This document shows positions 37,248-48,670 of a stretch of 64,000 bases of DNA, piece after piece (position 1 is the stretch's first letter; each line of letters starts with the position of its first letter). The notes beneath the pieces are model-generated. The model saw nothing but the letters and a program-made list of their open reading frames with translations, searched no databases and was not told where the DNA came from. The stretch is from Saccopteryx bilineata. Its lineage: Eukaryota > Chordata > Mammalia > Chiroptera > Emballonuridae. The stretch is taken from assembly GCF_036850765.1 (NCBI RefSeq), contig NC_089495.1, positions 121,667,033-121,731,032 on the forward strand. The letters are read 5' to 3'. A program made the translations under genes and the position numbers.

Positions 37248-37550
37248 CAAATGAGTGATAACTGCTTTTCTTTGTCCAGCAAGTGGGCTGCCTTTCTCAG
37301 GAGAATGTGTAGAAACAGGAGCGTTGTACACAGTGGGATGAAGGGTGCTATTAGGAGGCTTGCCTTCTATTTTCAGCTCTTTGAAAGCAGGGTTTAAGCA
37401 AAGCACCACTCTTCTGTGGCTTGGTCTCCCCATCTATTAAATGGGGGCAATTATCTCTCTCTTTCCCAGCTGCCAGATTGTTTGTTGGGTGGGGTAATTA
37501 GCCAGCACATGTTAAATTCTTTAAGCTCATTCCAGCAAGAATCACTTTAT

Positions 37551-37585
37551 TTTTTTTTATTTTTATTAAAAAAATTTTTTTAGCC

Positions 37586-37620
<35 letters not shown>

Positions 37621-37848
37621 CAGACAGACAGGGAGAGAGATGGGAAGCATCAACTCATAGTTGTGGCACCTTAGCTGTTCATCTATTGCTTTCTCATATG
37701 CGCCTTACCAGGGGCTCCAGCTGAGCCAGTGACCTTTTGCTCAAGCCCGCGACCTTTGCGCTCAAGCCCGCGGCCTTGGGGTTTCAAACCTGGGTCTTCA
37801 GCTTCCCGGGCTGAATCTCTATCCACTGCACCACCACCTGGTCAGGCC
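37551..37848 (-). repeat. SINE-A, full length
   Basis: Antisense with a (GACA)n-rich tail. Flanked by CCAGCAAGAATCACTTT and CCAGCAAGGCTCACTTC. Confidence 0.9.
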
Positions 37849-39348
37849 CAGCAAGGCTCACTTCATAAATAAAAATTGTTATATTTCAAAAGGAAGATAT
37901 TCATTTTGATTGCCTGATTGCTTCCACAAACTATATGTCAATAAGATTCTGTTTAATATCTTACATGTGCCTTCCACCCACCTTTGTATAAATGATTTCC
38001 CTACATCTTATTTATTCCATCTGTTTCATCATCTCTAGTTTCTTACCCTCAGGAACAAATGTTCTGGATTCCAAGATGGCGATGGAGTAGGCAGTTGTAC
38101 CAACTGTCACCTCCCAGGACCAAACTGGAGTTACAAATAAATTTAAGAACAATCATCTTGGAAAACCAATGTCAGACTAAATGAAGAGGGAGTCCATAAC
38201 CAAAGAGTCACAGAAGAAGCCACATCAAGACTGGTAGGAAGGGCAGAGGTGTAAAAAGGGCTGCCCTGCTTCTAGGAGCGAGCAGCAGCTAAGGGTCTGG
38301 AGGGATTCTCACTGTGGGTAATTTTGCCATGAGAGGTGTGAGTCCTAAGCTCCTGGCCAGGGGGCTTATTCTAGAGAGGCAAGGCTGGTACAATATTTGC
38401 AAATCAATAAATGTGATTCATCACATAAACAAAATGAAGGTTAAAAATCACATGCTCATATCAATAGATGCAGAAAAGCACTTGACAAAATCCAGCATCC
38501 AATTATGATCAAAACTCTCAGTACAGTAGGAATACAGGGAACATATCTCAACATAAGGAAGGCCATATATGACAAACCAACGGACAACATCATCATACTC
38601 AATGGGCAAAAATGAAAAGCAATCCCCTTGAAATCAGGAACAAGGCACAGGTGCCCCCTTTCAACACTCTTATTCAACATAGTTCTGGAAGTCCTAGCTA
38701 CAGCAATCAGACAAGAAGAAGAAATGAAAGGCATCCACATTGGAAAAGAAGAAAACTGTCATTATTTTCTGATGACATAATACTGAACATAGAAAACCCT
38801 AAAGTCTCATTCAAAAAACTACTAGACCTGATAAATGAATTTGGCAAGGTAGCAGCATATAAAACTAAGATTCAGAAATCAGTGGTATTTTTATACATCA
38901 AACACAAACTCTCGGAAAGAGAAATTAAGAAAGCAATTCCCTTCACTATTGTAACAATGACAACAACAAAAATAAAGTACCTAGGAATAAATTTAACCAA
39001 GGAGGTAAAATGCTTGTACTCAGAAAATTACAAGATATTGAAAAAAGAAATCAAGAAGGATACAAACAAATGGAAGCATATACCGTAAGCAATCTATAGA
39101 TTCAATGCAATTTCTATTAAAATAACAATGGCATACTTCACAGATCTAGAAGAAATATTCCAAAAATTTATATGGAATCAAAAAAAGAACACAAATAGCC
39201 TCAGCCAATCTTAAAAAAGAATAAAGTGGGAGGGATCACACTTCCTGATATCAAGTTATACTACAAGGCCATTGTACTCAAAACAGGCATAAAAACAGGC
39301 ATACAGATCAGTGGAACAGAACAGAGAACTCAGAAATAAACACACTTT

Positions 39349-39530
39349 TTTTTTTCAATTTCCTAATCTCTAAAAACTACAAGCAATCTGTACTATGATT
39401 GCTTCCTGAACTGTCTTTTTTTAAACATTAATTTGTGTTTATATAGATTCTAATGTCACCCGTGTTCCCTAGTACATCCTCCCTGTCTTCCTCCCCATAA
39501 CACCCTCCCCCCTTCCCTCCAGGATTTGCT
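39349..39530 (-). mobile_element. Retroposed fragment of unknown origin in L1
   Basis: A poly-T start and about 180 bp of sequence foreign to L1 at this point are flanked by AAACACACTT and AAACCCACTT. This looks like a 5'-truncated, poly-A-tailed insertion on the - strand. It could be the 3' UTR of another L1 type. Confidence 0.5.
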
Positions 39531-39715
39531 TAAACCCACTTCTTTATGGTCAATTAATATTTGACAAAGGCAGCAAGAACATACAAAGGAGTAAAAACAG
39601 TCTATTTAATAAATGGTATTGGGAAAATTAGGTACATACAAAAAAGTAAAACTAAACCATCAACAAACTCAAAATGGATAAAAGACTTAAATGTAAGTCA
39701 TGAAACCTAAATATC

Positions 39716-39930
39716 TTTCTTAAAAAATTAAGTGTAAGGCACAGAAGCAGAGAGACAGACTCTCGCATGTGCCCCCACCAAGATCCACCAAGCAAGCCCC
39801 CTAGCCAGTGATGTTCTGCCCATCTGGGGCCATTGCTCTGTTTCTCAGAAACAAAGCTGTTTTAGACCATGGAGCTACCCTCAGTGCCTGGGGCCAACTT
39901 GCTTCAACCAATTGAGCCATGGCAGTGGGA

Positions 39931-39982
<52 letters not shown>

Positions 39983-40101
39983 AGGGAGAGGCAAGGGAGG
40001 AGAAGCAGATGGTTGCTTCTCATGTGTGCCCTGACCAGAGATTGAACGGGGGACTTCCACACACTGGCCTGATGCTCTACCACTGAGCCAACCAGCCAGG
40101 A
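39716..40101 (-). repeat. SINE-B, older subfamily, inside L1
   Basis: Antisense, head complement TCCTGGCTGGTTGGCTCAGT. Contains an (AG)n run at 39934-39978. Flanked by diverged AAACCTAAATATCTTT and AAACCATAAATACCTT. Confidence 0.85.
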
Positions 40102-41689
40102 CTCAAAACCATAAATACCTTGTAAGAAAACACAGGCAGTAGACTCTCTGATATCTCTCTTAGCAATATTTTTGCCGATATATGTCCACAAGCAAATGAA
40201 ATAAAGCAAATGATATATGGGACTATATCAAAGTAAAAAGCTTTTGCACAGTGAAAGATAGCATTATGAAAATAAAGAAAGAACCCACTCAATGGAAGAA
40301 CATATTTGCTGATATGTCTGATGAGGGATTAATAACAAAAATTTATAAAGAACTTCTAAAACTCGACACAAGGAAGGTAAAAATCCAAATTAAAAAAATG
40401 GGCAAAGGACCTGACTAGACACTCCTCCAAAAAGGACATACAGATGGTCAATAGGCATCTGAAAAAATGTTCAATGTCACTAATCGTCAGAGAAAGGCAA
40501 ATTAAAACCACAATTAGATACCACCTCACACCGGTCAGAATGGCGCTCATTAACAAACCAACAAACAACAAGTGCTGGTGGGGGTGTGGAGAAAAGGGAA
40601 CCCTCCTGCACTGCTGGTGGGAATGCAGACTGGTGCAGCCACTGTGGAAAACAGTATGGCATTTCCTCAAAAAATTAAAAATGGAACTGCCTTTTAACCC
40701 AGCTCTATCCTACTTTTAGGAATATATCCTAAGAATCCTGAAACACTAATTCAAAAGAAGATATGCACCTCCTTGTTCATTGCAGGGTTGTTTACAATAG
40801 CTAAGATCTGGAAATAGCCCATGTGTCCATCAATGGATGAGTGAATAAAAAAGCTTGGTACATTTACACAATGGAATACTACACGGCTGTGAAAAAGAAG
40901 GAAATCTTACCTTTTGTGACAGCATGGATTGTCCTGGAGATGATTATGCTAAATGAAATAAGCCATGCAGAGAAAGACAAACATATGATTTCACTTATAT
41001 GTGGAATCTAATGAACACAATAAACTGAAGAACAAAACAGAACAGAGGCAGGATCACAGGAACAGATGGACAGTTGTCAGAGGGAAGGGGGAAAAGGGAA
41101 CAGGATCAAAGAAGGTGAAGGGATTAGCCAAGTTATATATATGTAACATATAGATACAGATCACAGGGTAGCAATTCTCAGAGGGGAAGAGGGGATGGAG
41201 GTAGGGGGTGGGGGAGTGGGACAGAAGGGGGTGAAATGGGAATGGAAAGAGACTTTGCATGGGGTATGGGGGGCACGATGTGGGGGCTAGAGGGTGTTAT
41301 ATTGAGTGGGACACTTGAAACCATGTCATCACAATAAATTAAAATTAAAAAAGAAAAACCCCAAAACGAATAAATGTCCTCTTTCCCTCCTCTCTGAAAG
41401 GAAAGGATGAGACAGACCAGCTCTGCCCTGTGTCAAAAGCACAAGAATGTCAGGAAGAAGGATGATTTGGATCCAATTTCAACTCCACAAACTCACCACT
41501 TTTTACCTTCTGCACAAATGTGACCAAGATCTTGCTCCCTGTGGATGGGACTGAACTTTATTCCTTCTGAAGAAACAGAGATTCATTGCAGGACTTTTGA
41601 AAGATCTTAATAAGAACTATGTTCTTTGGAGATTCAAAAAGAAGAGTTTTTGAGATCCAACACCTTAAATTCGAGTGGCAACAGCAGCT

Positions 41690-41810
41690 TGCTCTGAATC
41701 AGGAATGTTAGAATCCTTGCTGTGATTGTAGGCAAATCATCTCACCTCTTTGGGCTTGGTTCCTGTATCTATAAAATGGAGCCAACAATTTATGTTATTT
41801 ATGTTTTGCA
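41690..41810 (+). repeat. MIR remnant
   Basis: AGGCAAATCATCTCACCTCT, then CTATAAAATGGAGCC, match the MIR core. Confidence 0.6.
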
Positions 41811-41844
41811 AAGTGCTGCACAAACTCATTAGTGGTAAGAGACA

Positions 41845-42055
41845 GTCTGATTCAGTGGCTAATAATAAGGAACTTTAAAGCCAGACACATTTAGATTAGA
41901 CGTTCACCTGGATTTGCTGTGGAAATCTGATCAAATTACTTGACCTCTCTAAACCTTAAGTATGTCATCTCTAAAATGGGATGATGAAGGTCACATGAGA
42001 CAATGCATGTGATGGACTTCTACAAACTAATGCTCAACAAATATAGTTATGACTG
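41845..42055 (+). repeat. MIR, near full length
   Basis: Runs from the tRNA-like part (GATTCAGTGGCTAATAATAA) through ACTTGACCTCTCTAAACCTT and TCTAAAATGGGATGATGA to GCTCAACAAATATAG. Confidence 0.8.
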
Positions 42056-42096
42056 TTATCCATGTATTATGTAAGTGTAATTGATGTAGTTATGAT

Positions 42097-42446
42097 CAGT
42101 GGTCCCCAATCCCTGGGCCGCGGACCGGTACTGGTCCATGGCCATTTGGTACTGGTCTGCAGAGGAAGAATAAATAACTTACATTATTTCTGGTTTATTT
42201 ATATTTAAGTCTAAATGATGTTTTATTTTTAAAAAATGACCAGATTCCCTCTGTTATATCTGTCTAAGACTCACTCTTGACGCTTGTCTCGTAAGTTCGA
42301 CAATTATGTTTAAAAATATCATAGTTTTTATGCCGGTTGCATAATTTTATTTTGTGCATTTATCCATCCCACCCTAAAGGCCGGTCCTTGAAAATATTTT
42401 CTGACATTAAACCGGTCCATGGCCCAAAAAAGTTTGGGGACCACTT
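42097..42446. mobile_element. Non-autonomous hAT, OC1-like (350 bp)
   Basis: Left end CAGTGGTCCCCAATCCCTGG, right-end complement AAGTGGTCCCCAAACTTTTT. The exact 8-bp target duplication GTTATGAT lies at 42089-42096 and 42447-42454. GGGCCGCGGACCGGTACTGG near the left end is typical of the OposCharlie1 (OC1)-type hAT elements as I remember them. No transposase frame. Confidence 0.9.
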
Positions 42447-42454
42447 GTTATGAT

Positions 42455-42899
42455 GATCAATGCATTATCATGGCATTATGATTACTAAATTCATTTATCA
42501 TCTCACTTTGTGACAAATATAATAATATAAAGGTGCTTTTTAAGTTCTAAAGTACTACACCAATGTAAGGAACAATTAGAATTACACACACAAAGAGCAG
42601 AGATTCTCTGCAGAGTTCTCTGTCTAGCATCAGGATTGTGTGGCATCATGGATGTACAGTTTCTGTCTAGCTACAAAGAACGAGAAACAAGTAAATTGTT
42701 ATTAGCACAGCAGGATCATTTGTTTCTTGTTTTAGGTAATGGGGAATACCAATATCCAAGTGAAGGATCAAAGGAACTCTCATGATAGACTGTGAATAAG
42801 TAAGTCAGGTTGCAAGGCAACGTAATTATGTAATTATGCATATATATGTGTGTTTATGGAATGATGGTCTCTCTTTTTTCTTAAAAAAAAAAAAATTTA
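42455..42899. other. Single-copy DNA, nothing recognised
   Basis: No supported feature. Confidence 0.5.
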
Positions 42900-43013
42900 A
42901 GCCCTGGCTGGTTGGCTTAGCAGTAGAGTGTAGGCTTAGTGTGTGGAAGTCCCAGGTTCAGTTCCCAGTCAGGGCACACAGAAGAAGCAACCATCTGCTT
43001 CTCCATCCCTCCC

Positions 43014-43054
<41 letters not shown>

Positions 43055-43290
43055 CCTCTTCCGCAGCCATGGCTCATTCGAGCAAGTTGACACCAAGTGC
43101 TGAGGATGGCTCCATAGCCTCTGCCTCAGGCACTAAAATGGCTCAGTTGCCAAGCAATAGAGCAATGACCCGAGATGGGCAGAGAGCATTGCCCAGTAAG
43201 GGGTTTGCTGGGTGGATCCCAGTTGGGGCACATGCAGGAGACTGTCTCTCTGCCTCCCTGCCTCTCACTTAATAAAAAAAAAAAGAAAGA
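42900..43290 (+). repeat. SINE-B, older subfamily
   Basis: Head GCCCTGGCTGGTTGGCTTAG, (TC)n at 43016-43051, and an end with CTCACTTAATAAAA and an A-rich tail. Confidence 0.9.
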
Positions 43291-43448
43291 AAAAGTTTAT
43301 TTAGAAAATTAAATTTAATGGTATGACACTGATAAATAAGAGTACATAGGTTTCAGATAAATATTTCTATAGCACTTGAACTACTGATTGTGTTGTGTGC
43401 CCATCATTCAAAGTCAAATCATTTTCTACTACTATTTATTCCTCTTTA

Positions 43449-43818
43449 TTTTTATTTTTTTGTATTTTTCTGAAGTCGGAAACGGGGAAGCAGTCAGACA
43501 GACTCCTGCATGCGCCCGGCCGGGATTGACCCGGCATGTCCACCAGGGGGCGATGCTCTGCCCATCTGGGGCGTTGCTCTGTTGCAACCAGAGCCATTCT
43601 AGCGCCTGAGGCAGAGGCCATGGAGCCATCCTTGGCCGGGCCAACTTTGCTCCAATGGAGCCTTGGCTGCGGGAGGGGAAGAGAGAGACAGAGAGGAAGG
43701 AGATGGGGAGGGGTGGAGAAGCAGACGGGCGCTTCTCCTGTGTGCCCTGGCCAGGAATCGAACCCAGGACTTCTGCACGCCAGGCCGACGCTCTACCACT
43801 GAGCCAACCGGCCAGGGC
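43449..43818 (-). repeat. SINE-B, full length with target duplication
   Basis: CTATTTATTCCTCTTTA is exact at 43432-43448 and 43819-43835. CTCF-like core at 43540-43551. Confidence 0.95.
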
Positions 43819-44092
43819 CTATTTATTCCTCTTTAATCGCCTACCCCAAACCCTGTCTCATACAGCCCCCTCCCCCTTCACTTTTATCTATGTCCATGAG
43901 TCTTATTTTTATATCCCACCTATGTGTGAAATCATATAGTTCTTAGCTTTTTTTGATTTACTTATTTCACTAAGTATAATGTTCTTAAGGTTCATCCATG
44001 TTGTTGCAAATTGCAATATGTCATCATTTCTTGTGGCTAAGTAGTATTTCATTGTATATATGTACCACATCTTCTTCATCCAATTCTTTATC

Positions 44093-44484
44093 TTTTATTA
44101 TTAGTATTATTATTTTTTAATCAAGTAAGAGACAGAGAGGTGGAGAGATAAACTCCTTCATACGCCTTGACTGAATTCTACCCAACAACCCTGGCCTGGG
44201 GTTGATGTTCTGCCTATCTGGGTCTGCTATTTCATTGCTCAGCAACCAAGCCATTCTAGCATATGAGGTGAGGCCATAGAGCCATCCTCAGTGCCTGGGG
44301 CCAACTTGCCCACTTGAACCGTGGCTGCGGGAAAGGAAGAGAGGGGGAAAGAGAGAGTAAGATAGAGAAGGGGGAGGGGTGGAGAAGCAGATGGTCTCTT
44401 CTTCTGTGTGCTCTGACCATGAATTGAACCTGGGACTTCACACACTGGGTCTACACTCTACCACTGAGCCAACCAACCAGGGCC
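44093..44484 (-). repeat. SINE-B, older subfamily, inside L1
   Basis: Flanked by CCAATTCTTTATC (44080-44092) and CCAATCCTTTATC (44485-44497). Head complement GGCCCTGGTTGGTTGGCTCA. Confidence 0.9.
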
Positions 44485-45140
44485 CCAATCCTTTATCAAG
44501 AAAAACTCTGGTTGTTTCCATGTCTTGGCCACTGTGAATAATGCTGCAATGAACATGGGGGTGCATGTGTCTCTTTATGACAATTTTTTCAAGTTTTTTT
44601 TTTTTTTGGGGGGGGGAGAATAAATACCCAGTAGAAGGATTGCTGGGTCATAGGGTAGTTCTATTCTTAATATTTTGAGGAACTACCATAGTTTCTTCCA
44701 TAGTGGCTGTATCAGCTTACATTTTTACCAGCAGTGAATGAGGGTTCCTTTTTCTCCACAGCCTCTCCAACACTTGTTATTACCTGTCTTGTTGACAACA
44801 GCCAGTCTAACAGGCGTGAGGTGGTATCTCACTGTAGTTTAAATTTTCATTTCTCTAATAGTAAAGATGAACATCTTTTCATATATATTTTTTGGCCATT
44901 TGTATGTCTTCTTGGGATAGGTGTCTATTCAGGTCCTCTCCCCATTTTTAAATTGGATTGTTTGCTTGTTTTTTGCTGAGCTTTGTGAGTTCTTTATATC
45001 TTTTGGATATAAAGATATAAACAGCTCTTATGAGAGCTGTTATTTGTGAATATAATCTCCCATTTGTTTGGCTGCCCGTTTGTTCTGTTGACTATTTCTT
45101 TTGCTGTGCAGAAGCTTTTCGTTTGGTATAGCTCCATTTA

Positions 45141-45478
45141 CCATATTTTTCAATCCATAAGACACACCTGACCATAAGACGCACCTAGGGTTTTAATGAG
45201 GAAAATAAGAAAAAAAATATTCTGAACCAAATGGTGTGTTAAAATATTTAATAAAATATACCACAGTAATATTTCAACAATGTAAACTGAACAGCAGTCT
45301 TAACAACCATTAGCACTGTTATTAACAAATGAGAAGAGACTTCAATGTTCAAATACTCTTCTAGTTGTCCGGGAACCCACAGCAGCTAAGAAAAATGAAC
45401 ATTCACTCTATAAGACACACGGGCATTTCCCCTCCACTTTTGGGGAAAAAAGTACATCTTATGTGGTGAAAAATATGA
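45141..45478. mobile_element. Tc1/mariner-superfamily MITE (338 bp)
   Basis: Left end CCATATTTTTCAATCCATAA, right-end complement TCATATTTTTCACCACATAA. TA lies at each side (45139-45140 and 45479-45480). CATAAGACRCACC boxes recur within. No transposase frame. It interrupts ORF2 of the antisense L1. Confidence 0.85.
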
Positions 45479-47182
45479 TATTTATTTATTTATTTTTACT
45501 TTCCTAGCCTTTGGGGTCAAATTCATAAATTGTTCTCTATGGCCAAGGTCCATAAGTATAGAACCTATGTTTTCTTCTATGCAATTTATTGTTACAGATC
45601 TGATATTTAGGTCTTTGATCCATTTTGAATAAATTTTTGTGCATGGGGACAAGCTGTAGTCAAGTTTCATTCATTTGCATGTGGCCTTCCAATTTTCTCA
45701 TCACCATTCAGTGAAGAGGCTTTCTTTTTTCTATTGTGTGTTTTTGGCTCTTTGTTCAAAGATTATTTGTTCATATATATGTGGTTTTATTTCTGGGCTC
45801 TCGATTCTGTTCCATTGGTCTGTGTATCTATTTCTCTGCCAATACCATGCTGTTTTGATTATTGTAACTCTGTACTATAATTTGAAGTCAGGTAGTGTGA
45901 TACCTCTGGCTTCAATCTTTTTTTTCCTGAGGATTATTCTGGCTTTTTGGTTTTTTAAATAGTTTTATACAAACTTTGTGATTTTTTTGTTCTATTAACT
46001 TAAAAATGACATTGGGATTTTAATTGGGATTGCATTAAATTTGTATATTGCTTTGGGTAATGTAATTTTAACTATGTTGATTCTTCCAATCCATGAACAT
46101 GGAATATTTTTTCATTTAAGTGTGTCTTTTCCAATTTCTTTCAATAATGCTTTGTAGTTTTTAGTATATAGTTCTTTCACATCCTTTGTTAAGTTTATTC
46201 CTAGTTATTTTATTTTTTTGTTGCAATTGTGAAAGGAATTGGTTTTTTGAGTTCATTTTCTGAAGTTTCACTGTTGGCATATAGGAAAGCTGTAGACTTT
46301 TATATATTTATTTTGTATCCTGTGACTTTACTGTATTGGTTTATTGTTTCTAATAGTTTTTCAGTGGAGTCTTTGGGGTTTTCTATATACAGGATTATGT
46401 CATCTGCAAAATGTGATGGTACCTTTACTATTTCTTTCCTGATATAAATGCTTTTTATTTTTTTCTCTTGCCTGATTGTTCTGGCTAAAACTTTCATAAC
46501 TGTATTGAATAAGAGTGGAGAGAGTAGGCATCCTCATCTTATTCCTGATTTTAGAGGAAAAGCCTTCAGTTTTTCACCATTTAGTATGATATTGGCTAAT
46601 ATTTGTTATATATGGCTTTTATTATGTTGAGATACTTTTCTTCTATACCCATTTTATTGAGTGTTTTAAACATAAATGGATGCTGTACCTTATCAAATGC
46701 CTTTTCTGTATCTGTTGATAGGATCATATGGTTTTTGTCCTTTGTTTTGTTGGTGTGGTATATTACATTGATCAATTTACATACGTTGAACGATCCTTGT
46801 GCTCCTGGAATGAATCCCACTTGATCATGATGTATTACTTAATGTATTGTTTATTCGATTTTTATTTGGTATTTTTGCATCTGTATTCATTAGAGATATT
46901 CTCTAGTTTTTTTTGTGTGTGTGTGTGTTGTCCTTGCCAAGTTTTGGTATCAGGGTTAGGTTGGCCTCATAAAATGTGTTAGGGTGTATTGTGTCTTCTT
47001 TTGTTTTTTTGGAAGACTTTGAGAGGGATAGATACCAATCTTCTTTGAATGTTTGCTGAAATTCACTAGTGTAGCCATCTGGTCTTGGACTGTTATTTTT
47101 GGGAGGTTTGTGATAGCTGTTTCTATTTTCTCCCTGCTTATGGGCCTCTTTAGGTTTTCCACTTCTTTGTGACTTAGTCTAA

Positions 47183-48619
47183 TGCCGGGGTCCAGCCCCG
47201 GGGGGGGGATCCAGGGGTCCCACAGGAGGAGACGGCGTCGGCGAAAATGGAGTGAGAGAGCCGAATTCTTTTCTTTCTCTTTATTCTCCGGTTAGCATTT
47301 ACTGCCAGGCATCTCTACCAAATGCTAGTATAGCTCCCTTTTTATACACGCACACCGAGTTACAATCACATGGTGTTAATTATTACTTTTGTTTCACTAT
47401 GTTTTCATGTTTCCGGATAACAGTTAATTTACATCTATGAGTCACAAACCAGGTAGCAAATCATTCAAAATACAAAATAACTTGAATAGTGATAACAACA
47501 TCAGTAAAAGCTTTTAAAGTATTAGTTCTAAAAGTTAACTATAAAGTGAGTTAAGGGGCAGAGAGAGATTAGCAGACGACAACAATGGACCACCGCTTGC
47601 TCAGGTAAATGGCCTTGGGTTTATGCAGTGTCCTACTTTTTCTCACAAGATTCTAAAAGGCTTGCCTCTAAAGAAATTAACATAACATCAAGAATAGCTT
47701 TCATCCAAAGATATGCAGAGTGTACTTGCAAGATAGCCCAGCAGCAACACAGGACATTCCATGGATTTCCCTACATTTTTAAATCTCATGAAAACATCTC
47801 ATTGAGAAAGCCTAGCAATTGCCTTTAGTCAAAAGACAATTCTCTTAGTAAAACATTCTTTTCTTGCTGACTACGCTCTCATCCTAGGCCACACAATGGG
47901 CCATTCTACTATACCTTACCTAAGATACTATTGTCTAGTCAAATATTACTATTTTATTATATTTAAACACTAGTTAAGTTCTGACTCTATTCTTCTCAGA
48001 ATATACCACTATTTGCAGATCAAAGAAGAAAGGAATGTTTCTCTACTTATCACATGAAAAGGCTAGGGAGGAAAAAATGTTAAGTGAAGGCCCAAGGGTG
48101 CTCTGTGCACATCCACTGCCTCCTAAGTCACAATTCTTTTTAACATGATTAAGAAGGAATTATCCTACAAACTTAACCCTTTACGAGGGATATCATAGCC
48201 AGCCTCTTATGTCTATGAGCCCAGTTCAAGGGGCTTACAGGTTTTTCTGTGGAACTTACACCCTCTGTCTCATTTCCAAAGAAATCACTACGAATCTACA
48301 GGGAAAGCGCGGTACTATTATCCCTGTGCCACAAATAATAGCACACACCCAGAAAAGGGGGGATATAAGGCCAGATTAATTCAAAAAGTCAAAGGGGGGA
48401 GTATCGTTGTGCCTATCCTTTGTGGTGACTTTGTCACCCCGCAGCCAATTGGTCTTCACTGCAGTGACTTTGTCACCCCGCAGCCATTGGTCTTCTCTGC
48501 TGTGACTTTGTCAATCAGCAGTTTTTGATTTTCTTCTGCTGTGACCTTGTCAGCCAGCAGTTGTGGGTCTTCTTCTGCTGTGACCTTGTCAGCCAGCAGT
48601 TGTTGATCGGCTCCCGACA
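47183..48619 (-). mobile_element. Solo LTR of a class II-type endogenous retrovirus (1437 bp)
   Basis: On the - strand it starts TGTCGGGAGCCGATC and ends GGGGCTGGACCCCGGCA. An exact 6-bp target duplication GTCTAA lies at 47177-47182 and 48620-48625, the length usual for betaretrovirus-like elements. A TATA box (TATAAAAAGG, near 47338-47347) and a poly-A signal AATAAA (47280-47285) lie about 60 bases apart in the right order, so U3 is about 1.27 kb and R plus U5 about 150 bp. No gag, pro, pol or env is present. Confidence 0.88.
48425..48613 (-). repeat. Five 38-39-bp tandem repeats at the U3 start of the LTR
   Basis: GTGACYTTGTC recurs at 48425, 48464, 48502, 48541 and 48580. Each - strand unit carries GCTGACAAGGTCAC or the close variant GTGACAAAGTCAC. 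ACAAGGTCA resembles an extended nuclear-receptor half-site (ERR/NR5A type). U3 tandem repeats in retroviral LTRs are commonly enhancers. Confidence 0.9.
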
Positions 48620-48670
48620 GTCTAAGAAGATTGTTTAAATCTTTGTGACTTAGTCTAAGAAGATTGTTTA
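48620..48670. repeat. 33-bp duplication of L1 sequence at the LTR junction
   Basis: GTCTAAGAAGATTGTTTA occurs at 48620-48637 and again at 48653-48670, separated by AATCTTTGTGACTTA. The left flank of the LTR has the matching CTTTGTGACTTAGTCTAA once. Confidence 0.9.

Larger units (their letters stand above)
34588..37546. other. Mostly single-copy DNA
   Basis: Includes a hairpin-like inverted repeat at 35563-35666, an L2/MIR-like end near 36600-36660 and one SBS-like motif at 37228-37247. No coding exon could be supported. Confidence 0.5.
38071..41352 (+). mobile_element. L1 with 5' UTR, internally deleted and twice interrupted
   Basis: 38071-38350 looks like an L1 5' UTR start (CCAAGATGGCGATGGAGTAG). 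It jumps directly to the ORF2 reverse-transcriptase region (from about 38370; TIQLQYSS- and [18 protein letters not shown] segments), so ORF1 and the endonuclease domain are missing. ORF2 remnants continue to about 40730 with stops and frameshifts, then the 3' UTR and a tail at 41335-41352. Interrupted by 39349-39530 and a SINE-B at 39716-40101. Inactive. Confidence 0.85.

Noticed and set aside
38612..39088. Open frame of 158 codons
   Set aside because: It is an L1 ORF2 reverse-transcriptase fragment, not a host gene.
48425..48613. Regularly spaced repeats as a CRISPR-like array
   Set aside because: The repeats are adjacent tandem units with similar, not unique, intervening sequence, and they lie in an LTR of a mammalian genome.
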